Of a stretch of 46,961 bases of DNA, positions 33,733 through 42,500 are shown one piece after another. A program made the translations under genes and the position numbers. Location: positions 1 to 46,961 of the forward strand of contig JBBRVG010000025.1 in assembly GCA_038247115.1 (NCBI GenBank), written 5' to 3'. Under the pieces are notes generated by a model. That model made no database searches and was not told where the DNA came from. It was given only the letters and a program-made list of their open reading frames with translations. Numbering within the stretch: the stretch's first letter is position 1; every line of letters begins with the position of its first letter. The stretch comes from Pseudaeromonas sp038247115 (lineage in GTDB: Bacteria > Pseudomonadota > Gammaproteobacteria > Enterobacterales > Aeromonadaceae).

Positions 33733-34652
33733 GTAAAGGATCTCAATCCCTGAACCTTGGTGGGGGATATTACGCCATGCCAGTCCATACCAGCTGGCCG
33801 GGTTATCGTCTCCAGGCTGGGCTTATGCTGCTGGTGATCTTGGTGCATGGGGCGATCTGGTTTGCCCTGTTGCAACCCCGGGATTTACCGCCGCCTGCAG
33901 CCGTGACCCGGTATTCAGTCAAGCTCATCAGCTTGGGGTTGAGCAGTGCCATGGCAGGCGCCAAAACTGCCAGTCGCACAGTGACGCCGGCGGTCGCCGC
34001 TACCGCACCACCCCGAGAGGCCACGCCGCAAACCAAAGCCTTGCCGCAAACCCAAAAGGCTACACAACAAACCCCAAAGGCTACGCAACAGACCAAGGCT
34101 AAGCCGCCAGTTCTCGCCCGACGCAGTGCATCGAGCATACCGACACCTGCTCAGCCGGTGACGAAATCGGTGCCGCAGGCCAAGCCAACCCCCGCAGCCC
34201 CATCAACACCCATGCCACCGCCAAGCACTCGCGCATCTGCATCTGCGACCATGCCCAGACCTGCTGCTGCCGGGGCCAAAGCCGGACAACAAGGCAAAAC
34301 CGGGGCTCATGTCAGCCACAACAAGCAAGCGGATGCCGGGCAAAGCGCCCAGCGGGGAGGGCAGGCCATTTCGGCCAGTCATGATCTCAAGGTGCGGCAA
34401 CATCTGCTGTCTCACCAGCGCATTCCCAAGGTGTTGGGATCCCGCCGAGCGGGCGAGGTGGTGGTGGAGTTTGTCATCGACCGCAAGGGGCAGCTAATTA
34501 AACAGTTAATGGGCAAAAGCTCCGGCATCCGCGAATTTGATCGCGCAGCTCGGCAGATGGTGCAGGAAGCGGCCCCCTATCCAGACGCTCCAACTGACCT
34601 TCACTGGCAGCAGCGGCTATACCGGATCACAGTCCGCTACGAGGTGCAGTGA
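33729..34652 (+). CDS. Dedicated TonB-type energy transducer
   Basis: The 307-residue protein has one N-terminal membrane anchor (about residues 28-48, LQAGLMLLVILVHGAIWFAL), then a long periplasmic spacer rich in Pro, Ala, Lys, Thr and Gln with internal repeats of the type KATQQT, and finally a TonB C-terminal domain (RIPKVLGSRRAGEVVVEFVID to YRITVRYEVQ). The ATG overlaps the SbmA-like gene's stop. No exbB or exbD is nearby, so it presumably uses the cell's common ExbBD. A private TonB (FusB) is a hallmark of Fus operons. Confidence 0.87.
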   Translation: MSKGSQSLNLGGGYYAMPVHTSWPGYRLQAGLMLLVILVHGAIWFALLQPRDLPPPAAVTRYSVKLISLGLSSAMAGAKTASRTVTPAVAATAPPREATPQTKALPQTQKATQQTPKATQQTKAKPPVLARRSASSIPTPAQPVTKSVPQAKPTPAAPSTPMPPPSTRASASATMPRPAAAGAKAGQQGKTGAHVSHNKQADAGQSAQRGGQAISASHDLKVRQHLLSHQRIPKVLGSRRAGEVVVEFVIDRKGQLIKQLMGKSSGIREFDRAARQMVQEAAPYPDAPTDLHWQQRLYRITVRYEVQ

Positions 34653-34899
34653 GGTGGTGATACCCCGTCATCCCCGGTAATCCAGGCGGTTGCTTGTTCC
34701 GTTGCGCGGTAGCGATTTAGGTCTGTCTGGTGCCAGCATGGTAAACACCCTGCTGGCTAGTATCACGCTAAGAGGCTGGCGGTCATTCCCCCGCTGCCCG
34801 CCGTTTCCATGGCAGGCTCAAGGGGAGGGAATAATAAAGTTCTAAAACCGGGAGCCGCAGATTCCCCATTCATATTCTATTGGGTATATTCAAGAGCAG

Positions 34900-34952
34900 A
34901 TTTCTTGCGTAAGCGCTTGATTTAGATGATGCCGATGCCTGAGTGGAATCGC
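34900..34952 (+). repeat. Degenerate att-like direct repeat, left copy
   Basis: This stretch aligns with 38570-38616, which covers the 3' end of tRNA-Leu and its flank. The shared parts include ATTT, TAAG, GCTTGATTT, TGCC and GGAATCG, with roughly three quarters of aligned bases identical over about 40 positions before a short insertion. Together they bracket the 3.6-kb island. The 250 bases between tonB and this repeat hold nothing I can assign beyond a GCCAGCA/TGCTGGC hairpin near 34731-34757. Confidence 0.45.
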
Positions 34953-34996
34953 TCGCGCCTTGTTTATGCTGTTTTCTCCTGGTGCCACCAGAACGT

Positions 34997-35221
34997 TTGC
35001 CAGTGATCCGCGCTCAAGGCGACGGCATGGAGCCAACCATCAGTGACAAGGATGTGATCCGACTCGACGGTGGCCTATTCGCCAAACGAGTACAATATGA
35101 CATCAACGGCATGCGGGTGATTTCAGACAACCCCATTTATGCATCCCGAGACCTCAGCAAAGCCGAACTCGCCGAGTTGAATATCGTTGGCCGCGTCGTA
35201 TGGGCAGGGAAGAAGTTTTAG
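34997..35221 (+). pseudogene. Remnant of a phage repressor (S24 peptidase, C-terminal part)
   Basis: The frame reads LPVIRAQGDGMEPTISDKDV, then GLFAKRVQ, VISDNPIYASRDLS and VGRVVWAGKKF, which is the C-terminal peptidase half of a CI-like repressor. The DNA-binding half is absent. The catalytic Ser of GDSMEPT is Gly here, and about 20-25 residues that normally follow IRLD are missing. It is best read as a dead prophage fragment; the flanking reading frame back to 34943 is not homologous. Confidence 0.7.
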
Positions 35222-35255
35222 CAAGACTCGTGAGTAACATGCGGAGGGAACCGCC

Positions 35256-35432
35256 ATGAAAAAGATCGCCTATCTCTGTGTAGCTTTACTGGCGACCTCA
35301 CCGATTGCCTACGCGAAAAATTACCCCTGCTCTGGAAAGAAGGGCGGGGTTGATTATTGCACCAGCGATGGGAAGTTCATGTGTAAAGACGGGACAGTGA
35401 GTAAGTCAAAAAAGATTTGTACAGGAGAATAA
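35256..35432 (+). CDS. Small secreted cysteine-containing protein, YdcA-like
   Basis: The 58-residue ORF has a strong GGAGGG eight bases before its ATG and a clear signal peptide (MKKIAYLCVALLATSPIAYA). The mature part, about 38 residues, holds four Cys in the pattern PCSGKKGG-VDYCTSDGKFMCKDG ... KKICTGE. This matches the E. coli YdcA sequence as I remember it, a periplasmic small protein of unknown function. The paired Cys suggest disulfides. It precedes the NA37 cassette by 48 bases and may be cotranscribed with it. Confidence 0.7.
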   Translation: MKKIAYLCVALLATSPIAYAKNYPCSGKKGGVDYCTSDGKFMCKDGTVSKSKKICTGE

Positions 35433-35480
35433 GCGATTGGACTTGGGGATGTTTTTAATTTAACAGAGAGCACTATTACA

Positions 35481-36590
35481 ATGATATTGAAAAAACTGGT
35501 TATTCATGAGCTGTCTAAAGAGGCCGGCTCTCAGGGGGCGACGTATAAAACAGGTAAGTTATTAGATGTTACAAAAAAAACATCATTGAAGCTTGTGGAT
35601 GAAATTAGCAAAATATACGGAAGGACTGGCAATTCTGCCATATATGGGTGTTTTGCAAGAAAGGAAAATGACAATAAATTTCCTCTCCATTTTGACGAAT
35701 ATGTTAAAGATGATGTTTATTCTGATGATTCTTTCATGGCTCTGACTATTGCAGCTATGGTTGAGTTAACCAAAGAGGCGAAGAAGCAGCAGTCGGCAAC
35801 GGGTGGCCATATAGTCTTTTATCATTTCACCCAAGATGCAAGAGACTTCTTTCTGATGGCAATGATAAAACAAACTGCAGGATTAAACATTAACGGCAAT
35901 TTGGAGTTGGAAGATGTTACAGAGATAGAGTTATCAAAAATACACCAAGCCGCAAAAATAAATTTCACTTTATTTTTGGCGCAAAAAGTTGCTAATAAAG
36001 TACAAGATGATGAGGACGAAGATGATGATGCTGTAGAGCATAAATCATATCTAAGTTTTGTCAGTCCCGCTTCATACAAAGAAGTCTCCGGCTATTTTAT
36101 TAGTGCGCTCGATTGTACTGATGGAGTCTCTCCAAGAAAGGCAACAACCAGGGCGTTTAACTGTGTGAATGCATATATTAAATTGCTTGATGAGCTTAGA
36201 CCTCACCAAGTGGTAGTAAAAGATTCTCTAGTTGATTATTTGAGTGGTTGTGTTGAGCGAAAAACTCCCGCTACTCTCAGCGGCGTTGATAGCGCTATAC
36301 GAGCGGCAATTCCAGCTAAATTGCATGATTTTATAAATGGATTTATTGATTTTGCTAACTCAGATGAATATCAATTACCAGCTGAGTTTGGGGTGAATAG
36401 TGCGAAGGTAAAGTACTATTCACGAATTAAGGTTAAATCTAGGCGTTGGAACTTAGAGTTTGACGTTGCAGCATTAGGCATTACACCTGGTAGTGATTTA
36501 ATGTATGATGAAAAAAATAATGTGATTGTTATTAGATGCAATGTTGAGCTCAAAGAAAAGGCACTTGCAGCATTGAGGGAAAGAGAATAA
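35481..36590 (+). CDS. Nucleoid-associated protein of the NA37/YejK (NdpA) family
   Basis: The 369-residue protein opens with the family-type start MILKKLVIHEL and contains KSYLSFVSPASYKEVSGYFI and CTDGVSPRKATTRA, matching the NA37 pattern of YejK as I know it. The C-terminal third (VKYYSRIKVKSRRWNLEFDV ... LKEKALAALRERE) is also in register. An acidic block DDEDEDDDAVE lies at about residues 176-186. Codon use is AT-rich, unlike the backbone. The ATG follows AGAGAGCACTATTACA. It is directly abutted by the next gene (no intergenic base). Family members bind nucleoid DNA, and mobile elements often carry copies; the specific task here is unknown. Confidence 0.75.
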   Translation: MILKKLVIHELSKEAGSQGATYKTGKLLDVTKKTSLKLVDEISKIYGRTGNSAIYGCFARKENDNKFPLHFDEYVKDDVYSDDSFMALTIAAMVELTKEAKKQQSATGGHIVFYHFTQDARDFFLMAMIKQTAGLNINGNLELEDVTEIELSKIHQAAKINFTLFLAQKVANKVQDDEDEDDDAVEHKSYLSFVSPASYKEVSGYFISALDCTDGVSPRKATTRAFNCVNAYIKLLDELRPHQVVVKDSLVDYLSGCVERKTPATLSGVDSAIRAAIPAKLHDFINGFIDFANSDEYQLPAEFGVNSAKVKYYSRIKVKSRRWNLEFDVAALGITPGSDLMYDEKNNVIVIRCNVELKEKALAALRERE

Positions 36591-37892
36591 ATGAAAGATA
36601 TTTTCAGTTATGCAGTTTCTTTGTTTCGTCACCTAACTAATGGCCAATACGACGGGAACGGAGCTTTCTTTGGAGAGTTATGCATAACTGATGACCTTAA
36701 GTCAATGATCTGTAAAGTCGCTGAGAGTGGTGATTTTCCAGTACAGATTACCCAAGGTTCTTTTTATTTTAATTCTGACGTCGATGACGTACAGCTTCTT
36801 TCTTCTTTAATTGTTGCAGTGGATGCTCAGATAGAGGTTAGTATACCGCAAACAGAACGTGGGCATTTTTTCTCAGATAAAGAAAGCTTTCTCAATAGGC
36901 ATTCTTATCATCTAACTTTAGAGATCTTAGATAGGCCATTTTTTATTGTCGCAGACAATATTTGCAGCATCAATGATCCATCTGGCTTCATAGATAAAGC
37001 AAAAGAATACTGTTCGTTTTTATTGGTTTTGCAGCGGTTAGCTAATTATCATGATAATAAAGCAAGGGATGACTTATCATATCGACTTGTTTTTGTTGTT
37101 CCGGATAAGGATACCAAAGGATTTAAAACATTAGTTCTTGAAACTAAATTTGAGCTGGCATTGTTTGCTCTCGCTCCACCTGATTACTCAATTCTGACTC
37201 GCTTACTCCAAGAGGCTGAGGATAGACAGCATGCACATGCGCTAGATAAATTATCTATTTTCAAAATCTGCTTTGTTGATGTTTTACTGCGGAGCAATGA
37301 TTCCGATACATCTTTTTCGTTCTTGGTTGAAAAGTGGAATGACCTTCTAGATTCATATCAAAAATCTTGGGAAAATTATTTAAGTGGTTTTTCATTTCAT
37401 AAGCTGCGTAGCGAGTTGGCGGAGCAACAAACAACATATGCACAAAAATTAACAGATGTAATATCAGGTTTAACTGGGAAATTATTAACAATACCTCTGT
37501 CCATTGGAACATTGACATTTTTAGATGGAAAGTCAACGCTCAACTCATTGATTATTTATTTTGTTGCATCATTGGTGGTTGTTTATATTGTCCGCTCATC
37601 TATTGTTATTCAGCAGGTAAATGTTAAAAATATTAGCGGTTCGTTCAAGATAGCTCTGGGTAAAATAAATGATTTGCACTCTAGTGGGAATCCGACAATT
37701 GCTGCTGAAATAAAGGGGATTCGTGGAAACCTAGAAGATGTCTGTAAGAGAATAAATAATACTCTTTTCATTTATCAACATCTTTCATGGTTTCCTTTGT
37801 TAGCGCTATCGGCATATTTGCTTTTTTTGAATTGGTCAGGCATACAGTCATTCTACTGTGGCTTGATGGCATTATTTTTTGACGCTATATAA
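36591..37892 (+). CDS. Unrecognised protein with C-terminal membrane segments, partner of the NA37 protein
   Basis: I do not recognise a family in this 433-residue protein. The first about 280 residues are soluble, mixed alpha/beta, with no nuclease, ATPase, NADase or HEPN motif that I can see. A helical linker (about 268-295, KLRSELAEQQTTYAQKLTDV) leads to a hydrophobic stretch (about 298-312) and a clear membrane helix (319-340, LIIYFVASLVVVYIVRS). A soluble helical hairpin with a coiled-coil look (about 341-398) follows, then one or two membrane helices (399-430). Its ATG abuts the NA37 stop, and both share low GC, so they form one unit. A soluble domain plus terminal membrane helices is a plan seen in membrane-acting defence effectors, but that is only an analogy. 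Confidence 0.65.
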   Translation: MKDIFSYAVSLFRHLTNGQYDGNGAFFGELCITDDLKSMICKVAESGDFPVQITQGSFYFNSDVDDVQLLSSLIVAVDAQIEVSIPQTERGHFFSDKESFLNRHSYHLTLEILDRPFFIVADNICSINDPSGFIDKAKEYCSFLLVLQRLANYHDNKARDDLSYRLVFVVPDKDTKGFKTLVLETKFELALFALAPPDYSILTRLLQEAEDRQHAHALDKLSIFKICFVDVLLRSNDSDTSFSFLVEKWNDLLDSYQKSWENYLSGFSFHKLRSELAEQQTTYAQKLTDVISGLTGKLLTIPLSIGTLTFLDGKSTLNSLIIYFVASLVVVYIVRSSIVIQQVNVKNISGSFKIALGKINDLHSSGNPTIAAEIKGIRGNLEDVCKRINNTLFIYQHLSWFPLLALSAYLLFLNWSGIQSFYCGLMALFFDAI

Positions 37893-38128
37893 TTCCGCAA
37901 TTTATATTTCAAACATGCCTGACGATAGGTGAGGAAACTTTTAATTAATAATCAACAACAGCACTGCAAAAATCACATATGAACAAGGTAATGAGTTAAT
38001 ATATTTTGTTCTGAATTCTCTCATATTGGCGATATGACACATCGATCTGCATAGATTGATACCTACTTCTTCACTACGGGTCTATGTACCCTCTGCTGAT
38101 TGTCATACATGAATTATTCAATTTTATG

Positions 38129-38144
38129 CTGTATATTTGAACAG
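38129..38144. promoter_or_regulatory. LexA (SOS) box upstream of the integrase remnant
   Basis: CTGTATATTTGAACAG is a perfect CTGT-N8-ACAG palindrome with the AT-rich centre of gammaproteobacterial LexA sites, 26 bases before the integrase ATG. The 236 bases between the NA37 partner gene and this box are AT-rich and contain no ORF; one imperfect palindrome (ATCGATCT/AGATTGAT, about 38041-38060) might be a phage operator. Confidence 0.7.
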
Positions 38145-38170
38145 TGTTTTATTGAATGATTTGTCAAACG

Positions 38171-38439
38171 ATGGCAGTTCGAAAGCTACCCACCGGCAAG
38201 TGGCTTACCGAGGTCTATCCAGAAGGCCGCCCCAGCAAGAGCAATCCTGACGCGCCGCGGCTTCGTAAGCCGTTTGCCACCAAAGGCGAGCCAGCCACTT
38301 TATGATGAATGGCGGCAATATTCTGGTGCTGCAAAAGATCCTTGGCCATTCGACGATCAACATGACCATGCGCTATGCACACTTTGCCCCGGATCATCTG
38401 GAAGACGCGGTGAAGCTAAACCCGCTGAATGGCCTGTAA
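38171..38439 (+). pseudogene. Phage-type tyrosine integrase remnant with central deletion
   Basis: An N-terminal piece (MAVRKLPTGKWLTEVYPEGR ... LRKPFATKGE) runs to a TGA near 38304. The C-terminal piece is in another frame: HFMMNGGNILVLQKILGHST, then MTMRYAHFAPDHLEDAVKLN and a stop at 38439. The LGHS motif and catalytic Tyr (MRYAHF) are visible, while most of the catalytic domain, including the Arg and H-x-x-R boxes, is missing. About 250 codons have been lost between the pieces. The N-terminus resembles integrases of P2-like phages. It lies against the 3' end of tRNA-Leu, its presumed attachment site. Confidence 0.85.
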
Positions 38440-38569
38440 GATGTCGCAGGTCAGAGGATGAAAATAGTTTGGGGTGGTGGTGTTACACGAGGTGGAGCAG
38501 GGGGCTTTGATGGATGGCTGCAAAAACGCTGTCGCCACTTGGCGGAATGACAAAAATCTGAGAAGGGTG

Positions 38570-38616
38570 ATTTGTTTGCTAAGTGCTTGATTTGAATGGT
38601 GCCCGGTGCCGGAATC
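38570..38616 (+). repeat. Att-like direct repeat, right copy overlapping the tRNA-Leu 3' end
   Basis: This stretch aligns with 34900-34952 (see that entry) and covers the last 20 bases of tRNA-Leu plus 27 flanking bases. Its position next to an integrase remnant is that expected for the attachment site of a tRNA-targeting prophage. Confidence 0.45.
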
Positions 38617-38683
38617 GAACCGGCACGCCGTTGCCAGCGAGGGATTTTAAATCCCTTGTGTCTACCGATTTCACCAACCGGGC
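38597..38683 (-). tRNA. leuZ: tRNA-Leu (anticodon TAA)
   Basis: The 87-base gene on the minus strand has acceptor stem GCCCGGT/ACCGGGC, a long variable arm typical of tRNA-Leu, TTCGATT T-loop and an encoded CCA. The anticodon loop TTTAAAA gives TAA. It is the third gene of a glyW-cysT-leuZ cluster as in E. coli, and its 3' end borders the prophage-derived island. Confidence 0.95.
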
Positions 38684-38710
38684 ATCGGAATCAGTACAAG
38701 ACTGAGAAAA

Positions 38711-38784
38711 TGGAGGCGCGTTCCGGAGTCGAACCGGACTAGGCGGATTTGCAATCCGCTACATAACCGCTTTGTTAACGCGCC
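38711..38784 (-). tRNA. cysT: tRNA-Cys (anticodon GCA)
   Basis: The 74-base gene with acceptor stem GGCGCGT/ACGCGCC, anticodon loop TTGCAAA (GCA), discriminator T and encoded CCA lies 27 bases upstream of tRNA-Leu in the same transcript. Confidence 0.95.
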
Positions 38785-38794
38785 TTTGATAACT

Positions 38795-38870
<76 letters not shown>

Positions 38871-38896
38871 TTTACAGACATTGTCTGCAGAAGACC

Positions 38897-38929
38897 GGCG
38901 CATTATACGTAGAGAACTCTGCGGGTCAA
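38897..38929 (-). promoter_or_regulatory. Promoter of the tRNA operon with GC-rich discriminator
   Basis: On the minus strand, -35 TTGACC (38924-38929) and a perfect -10 TATAAT (38902-38907) are 16 bp apart, followed by the discriminator GCGCC, which is typical of stringently controlled stable-RNA promoters. Confidence 0.85.
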
Positions 38930-39121
38930 AACAATTTTTACTACTCAGCTTTCAATTGCTTAGCAAATCAGCAGTTGTCCTCTTGATTCATATGTAACGG
39001 TCATGATGGCTGTTGAGCAGTAAAGCGGCATGTATAACCAACGACGGACACAGACAGCGAGGTCGAACTGTGATACTGTGTATTTCTACAGCATTCATCA
39101 GATGACTGAGGGAGACTATCG

Positions 39122-39310
39122 ATGGACGAATTACATACGCTGAACGACTGGTTACATCACTTTCGTAAAGCCAACAATCGCACCAATCTGGATGCCTTGA
39201 TTGTGTCGGCGCGTCGCGCACAACCCAGCAGCTGGCCGATCATTGAGCAGGCCGCTGAACATCGGGAGGCGGAAATCAACCAGGGCGAGCAGTTTCCTAT
39301 CGGATCCTAG
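39122..39310 (+). CDS. Small protein of unknown function, 62 residues
   Basis: The ATG has GGGAG seven to eight bases upstream. The protein (MDELHTLNDWLHHFRKANNR ... GEQFPIGS) is soluble, predicted mostly helical, with no signal or membrane segment. I do not recognise a family. It is followed by an inverted repeat GCCGGTG/CACCGGC (about 39328-39358) with no T tract. Good ribosome-binding site and backbone-like codon use favour a real gene. Confidence 0.55.
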   Translation: MDELHTLNDWLHHFRKANNRTNLDALIVSARRAQPSSWPIIEQAAEHREAEINQGEQFPIGS

Positions 39311-39552
39311 TGTGCCTATTCGGAAAGCCGGTGCGAGTTGTGATCGCGACCACCGGCACCTATCTAATTGAACCGTCATCATCCTTCACCATTTTGCGAT
39401 AGGTGTCGTTTCCAGGCGCTGGCTTCTACCGTAGTGATGTTTGGCATTGGCCTCGAATGAACAGCCGATTGTGCTGAGCAGCTTAGTATTTCTTCCCCCC
39501 GTTTACTCCTTCTTGGGTCCACTCAGTACTTTTCTGATCTGCACGCTCTGCT

Positions 39553-42500
39553 TTACTGTAACGCAAGCCAAGGTTTGTCGTTATGCCATTGTATGCACCA
39601 CTTCTCGACCTCAGATGCAGGCATAGGCCGCGCAATTCCATACCCCTGAACCAGATGGCAGCCGAGCAGGCGCAATTTCTTGCCGTGGGCCATGGTTTCG
39701 ACCCCTTCGGCGATCACCTGGCGGTGAAAGACATTCGCCAACTGGATCACGGCCTCGACGATGCCCAGGTCATCGTTGTCGGTCAGCATATCGCGAACAA
39801 AGCTCTGATCGATCTTCAAGGTATCGATGGGGAGCTTGCGCAGATAGGTCAAGGACGAGTAGCCGGTGCCAAAATCATCGAGGGCAAAATGAATTCCTAG
39901 TTGGCGGCAAGCCAGCAAGATGCCGATGGCCTGCTCCATGTCGGCAATAGCGGCACTCTCCAGAACTTCTAATTCAAAATGCTCGGGTTTGATGGCGGGA
40001 TGCTGGGCCAGCACCGCTTGCAGATGGGTATAGAACCCGGGTTGGAGCAGGTGATTGGCGCTGACATTGACACTGACGGTCATCAGCAATCCTGCGCTAT
40101 GCCAAGTGGCAGCCTGAGCCATAGCGGTACCGATCACCCATTCGCCGAAGTTGGTTTCCAGATGGCTGCCATGAAGGTGAGGTAAGAACTCCGCCGGCGC
40201 GAGCAGGCCCAACTCGGGGTGTTGCCAGCGGATCAGCGCCTCGACACCAATGACACAGCCATCGTCCAAATCCACTTTGGGTTGGTAGAACAGCTCAAAT
40301 TCCTGGTTCAGCAGCGACTGATGCATGGTTTCCAGATATTTACGATGCATTTGCACCTTGCGATCGCTTTCCGGATCGAACAGCTGGTAACGGTTCTTTC
40401 CCGCTTCTTTAGCCTGGTACATGGCCTGGTCGGCATGCCGCAGCAGGGTATCCGGATCTGCATTATCTTCCGGATAGAGGGTGACCCCAATGCTGGCCGA
40501 AATGGTGATCTGGACGCCGTTGGCGCTGACAGCTTGACCAATCGCGGTCAGCAAACGATCCAGGACCAGGATGCAGTCTTCTGCCGACACGATATCAGCC
40601 AGCAGGATCACGAATTCATCCCCGCCGATGCGGGAGAGGGTATCTTCATGGCGCAGAACTGAGAGCAGATTGTGGGTCACGCCGATCAACAGATGGTCGC
40701 CGACCTCATGGCCGTAGCGGTCATTGATGGTCTTGAAATTATCCAGATCAAGAAAGCAGATAGCGCAGGACTTATGATGCCGCACCGAGCGGACTATGGC
40801 TTGATGCAGCCGATCCGATAGCAGCCGCCGATTAGGGGCTCCGGTCAAGGGATCATAATGGGCAACCCGGTCGAGTTCGAATTCATGCTCTTTTAACTGG
40901 GTGATGTCGGAGAACAAGCCGACATAGTGAAGTAACTCGCCCTGGGCATTACGGACGGTCGAGATGGAGAGTAACTCGGCATAGATGTCGCCATTTTTGC
41001 GTTTATTCCAGATCTCGCCACGCCAGAAGTCATGATCGTGCACCGACTGCCACATTCCCTGATAGAACTCGCTGTCGTGCCGACCGGAAGAAAGCAGGCT
41101 GGTTGGCTGGCCGATTGCTTCTTCGGCGGAGTATCCGGTGATCCGGCTGAAGGCGGCATTGACCTTGGTGATAATGTTTTGCGGGCTCACCACCATGATG
41201 CCTTCGTAGCTGCTCTCGAATACCACAGCCGCTTCCTTTTGCGCCTGTTCCATGATCTTGCGCTCGGTAATATCGGTATGGGTGCCAGACATCATCAACG
41301 GATGACCTTGCTCATCCCGCGTCACGACTCGGCCGCAGGAGAGGATCCAGCGCCAGCCACCAGACTTGGTACGGCAACGGATCTCGACCTCATGGCTGGG
41401 GGTCTCGCCGCGGAAATGGCGCTCGATAGATTCTCTGGCGATGGCCAGATCGTCCTCTGGCACCAGTGCCGCCCAGTTGTCGGGCTGGACGTTCATCTCC
41501 CCGGGTTGATAACCCAGCATGGTCTCCCAGCGTGGGCTGACCACAAACTCATTGGTCTGCAGGTCCCACTCCCAGTAACCCTGATCCGAGCCTTCAATGA
41601 CCCGGGCGAGCTGCTGCTCTCGTTCTTGCAGCGTCTGTTCGGCACGTTTATGTTCGGTGATATCGGATAAGGAGCCGATCAGACGGGTCGCCATCCTGTT
41701 TTCATCGCGGTTGACAGCGCGGCCCAGTACCCGCATCCAGCGGATGTCACCACTCTTGGTGAGCAACCGGAAGGTGAAGTCCAGACTGCCGATCTCGCCA
41801 CGGCGATGGGCATCGATATGGCGCTGGACGCTCTCCCTGTCTTCGGGATAAATCATCTGTGCAAAAAACGTGAAGTCATGGGTATCTTCGTCGGCGGAGT
41901 AACCGGTGACCTCATAGTAACGAGGGGAGCGATAGACATGCTGGCGCGGAATATCCCAATCCCAGAAACCATCACTGGTGGCCTCAACCACTAACTGCAG
42001 GCGCTCTTGACTGGCCTGAAGTTGCAAGGCCAGCAGCTTGGAATCGGTAATATCCTGCAGTGTGCCATGCAGGTGGGTGATCTGGCCCTGCTGATCTATA
42101 ACGGCTTCACCCCGGGCGGTGACCCAACGATGTTCACCATCGGTGCGGAAGATTTCCACATCACATTCGTAGCTCTGGCCAAGCTCCCGGCTACGAGTGA
42201 CGAGCAGATCCAGTCGCTGCCAGCTTGCAGCCGTGAAGTAGCGCTGGATCTCCCGATAGTTGGCGGTTGGGAACTGCATGTCGCAGCCAAGGATCTGGTA
42301 AATCTCTTCGGACCAACGGGCGATCCCCGTTTGCAGGTCCCATTCCCAGTTCCCCACCTTGGCGAGGCGTTGTGCCTGCCGTAACGCGGCCTCACTGGCT
42401 TTGAGTGCATCCAGAGCCTGCTGTTGACTGGTAATGTCCCGGGAAATACCGAACAGACCCATCACAGCGCCACTCTTATCCAGTACAGGGCCCTTGGTTA

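Noticed and set aside
34997..35221. Functional LexA/UmuD-like peptidase
   Set aside because: The catalytic Ser is replaced by Gly, an internal block is missing, and there is no DNA-binding domain.
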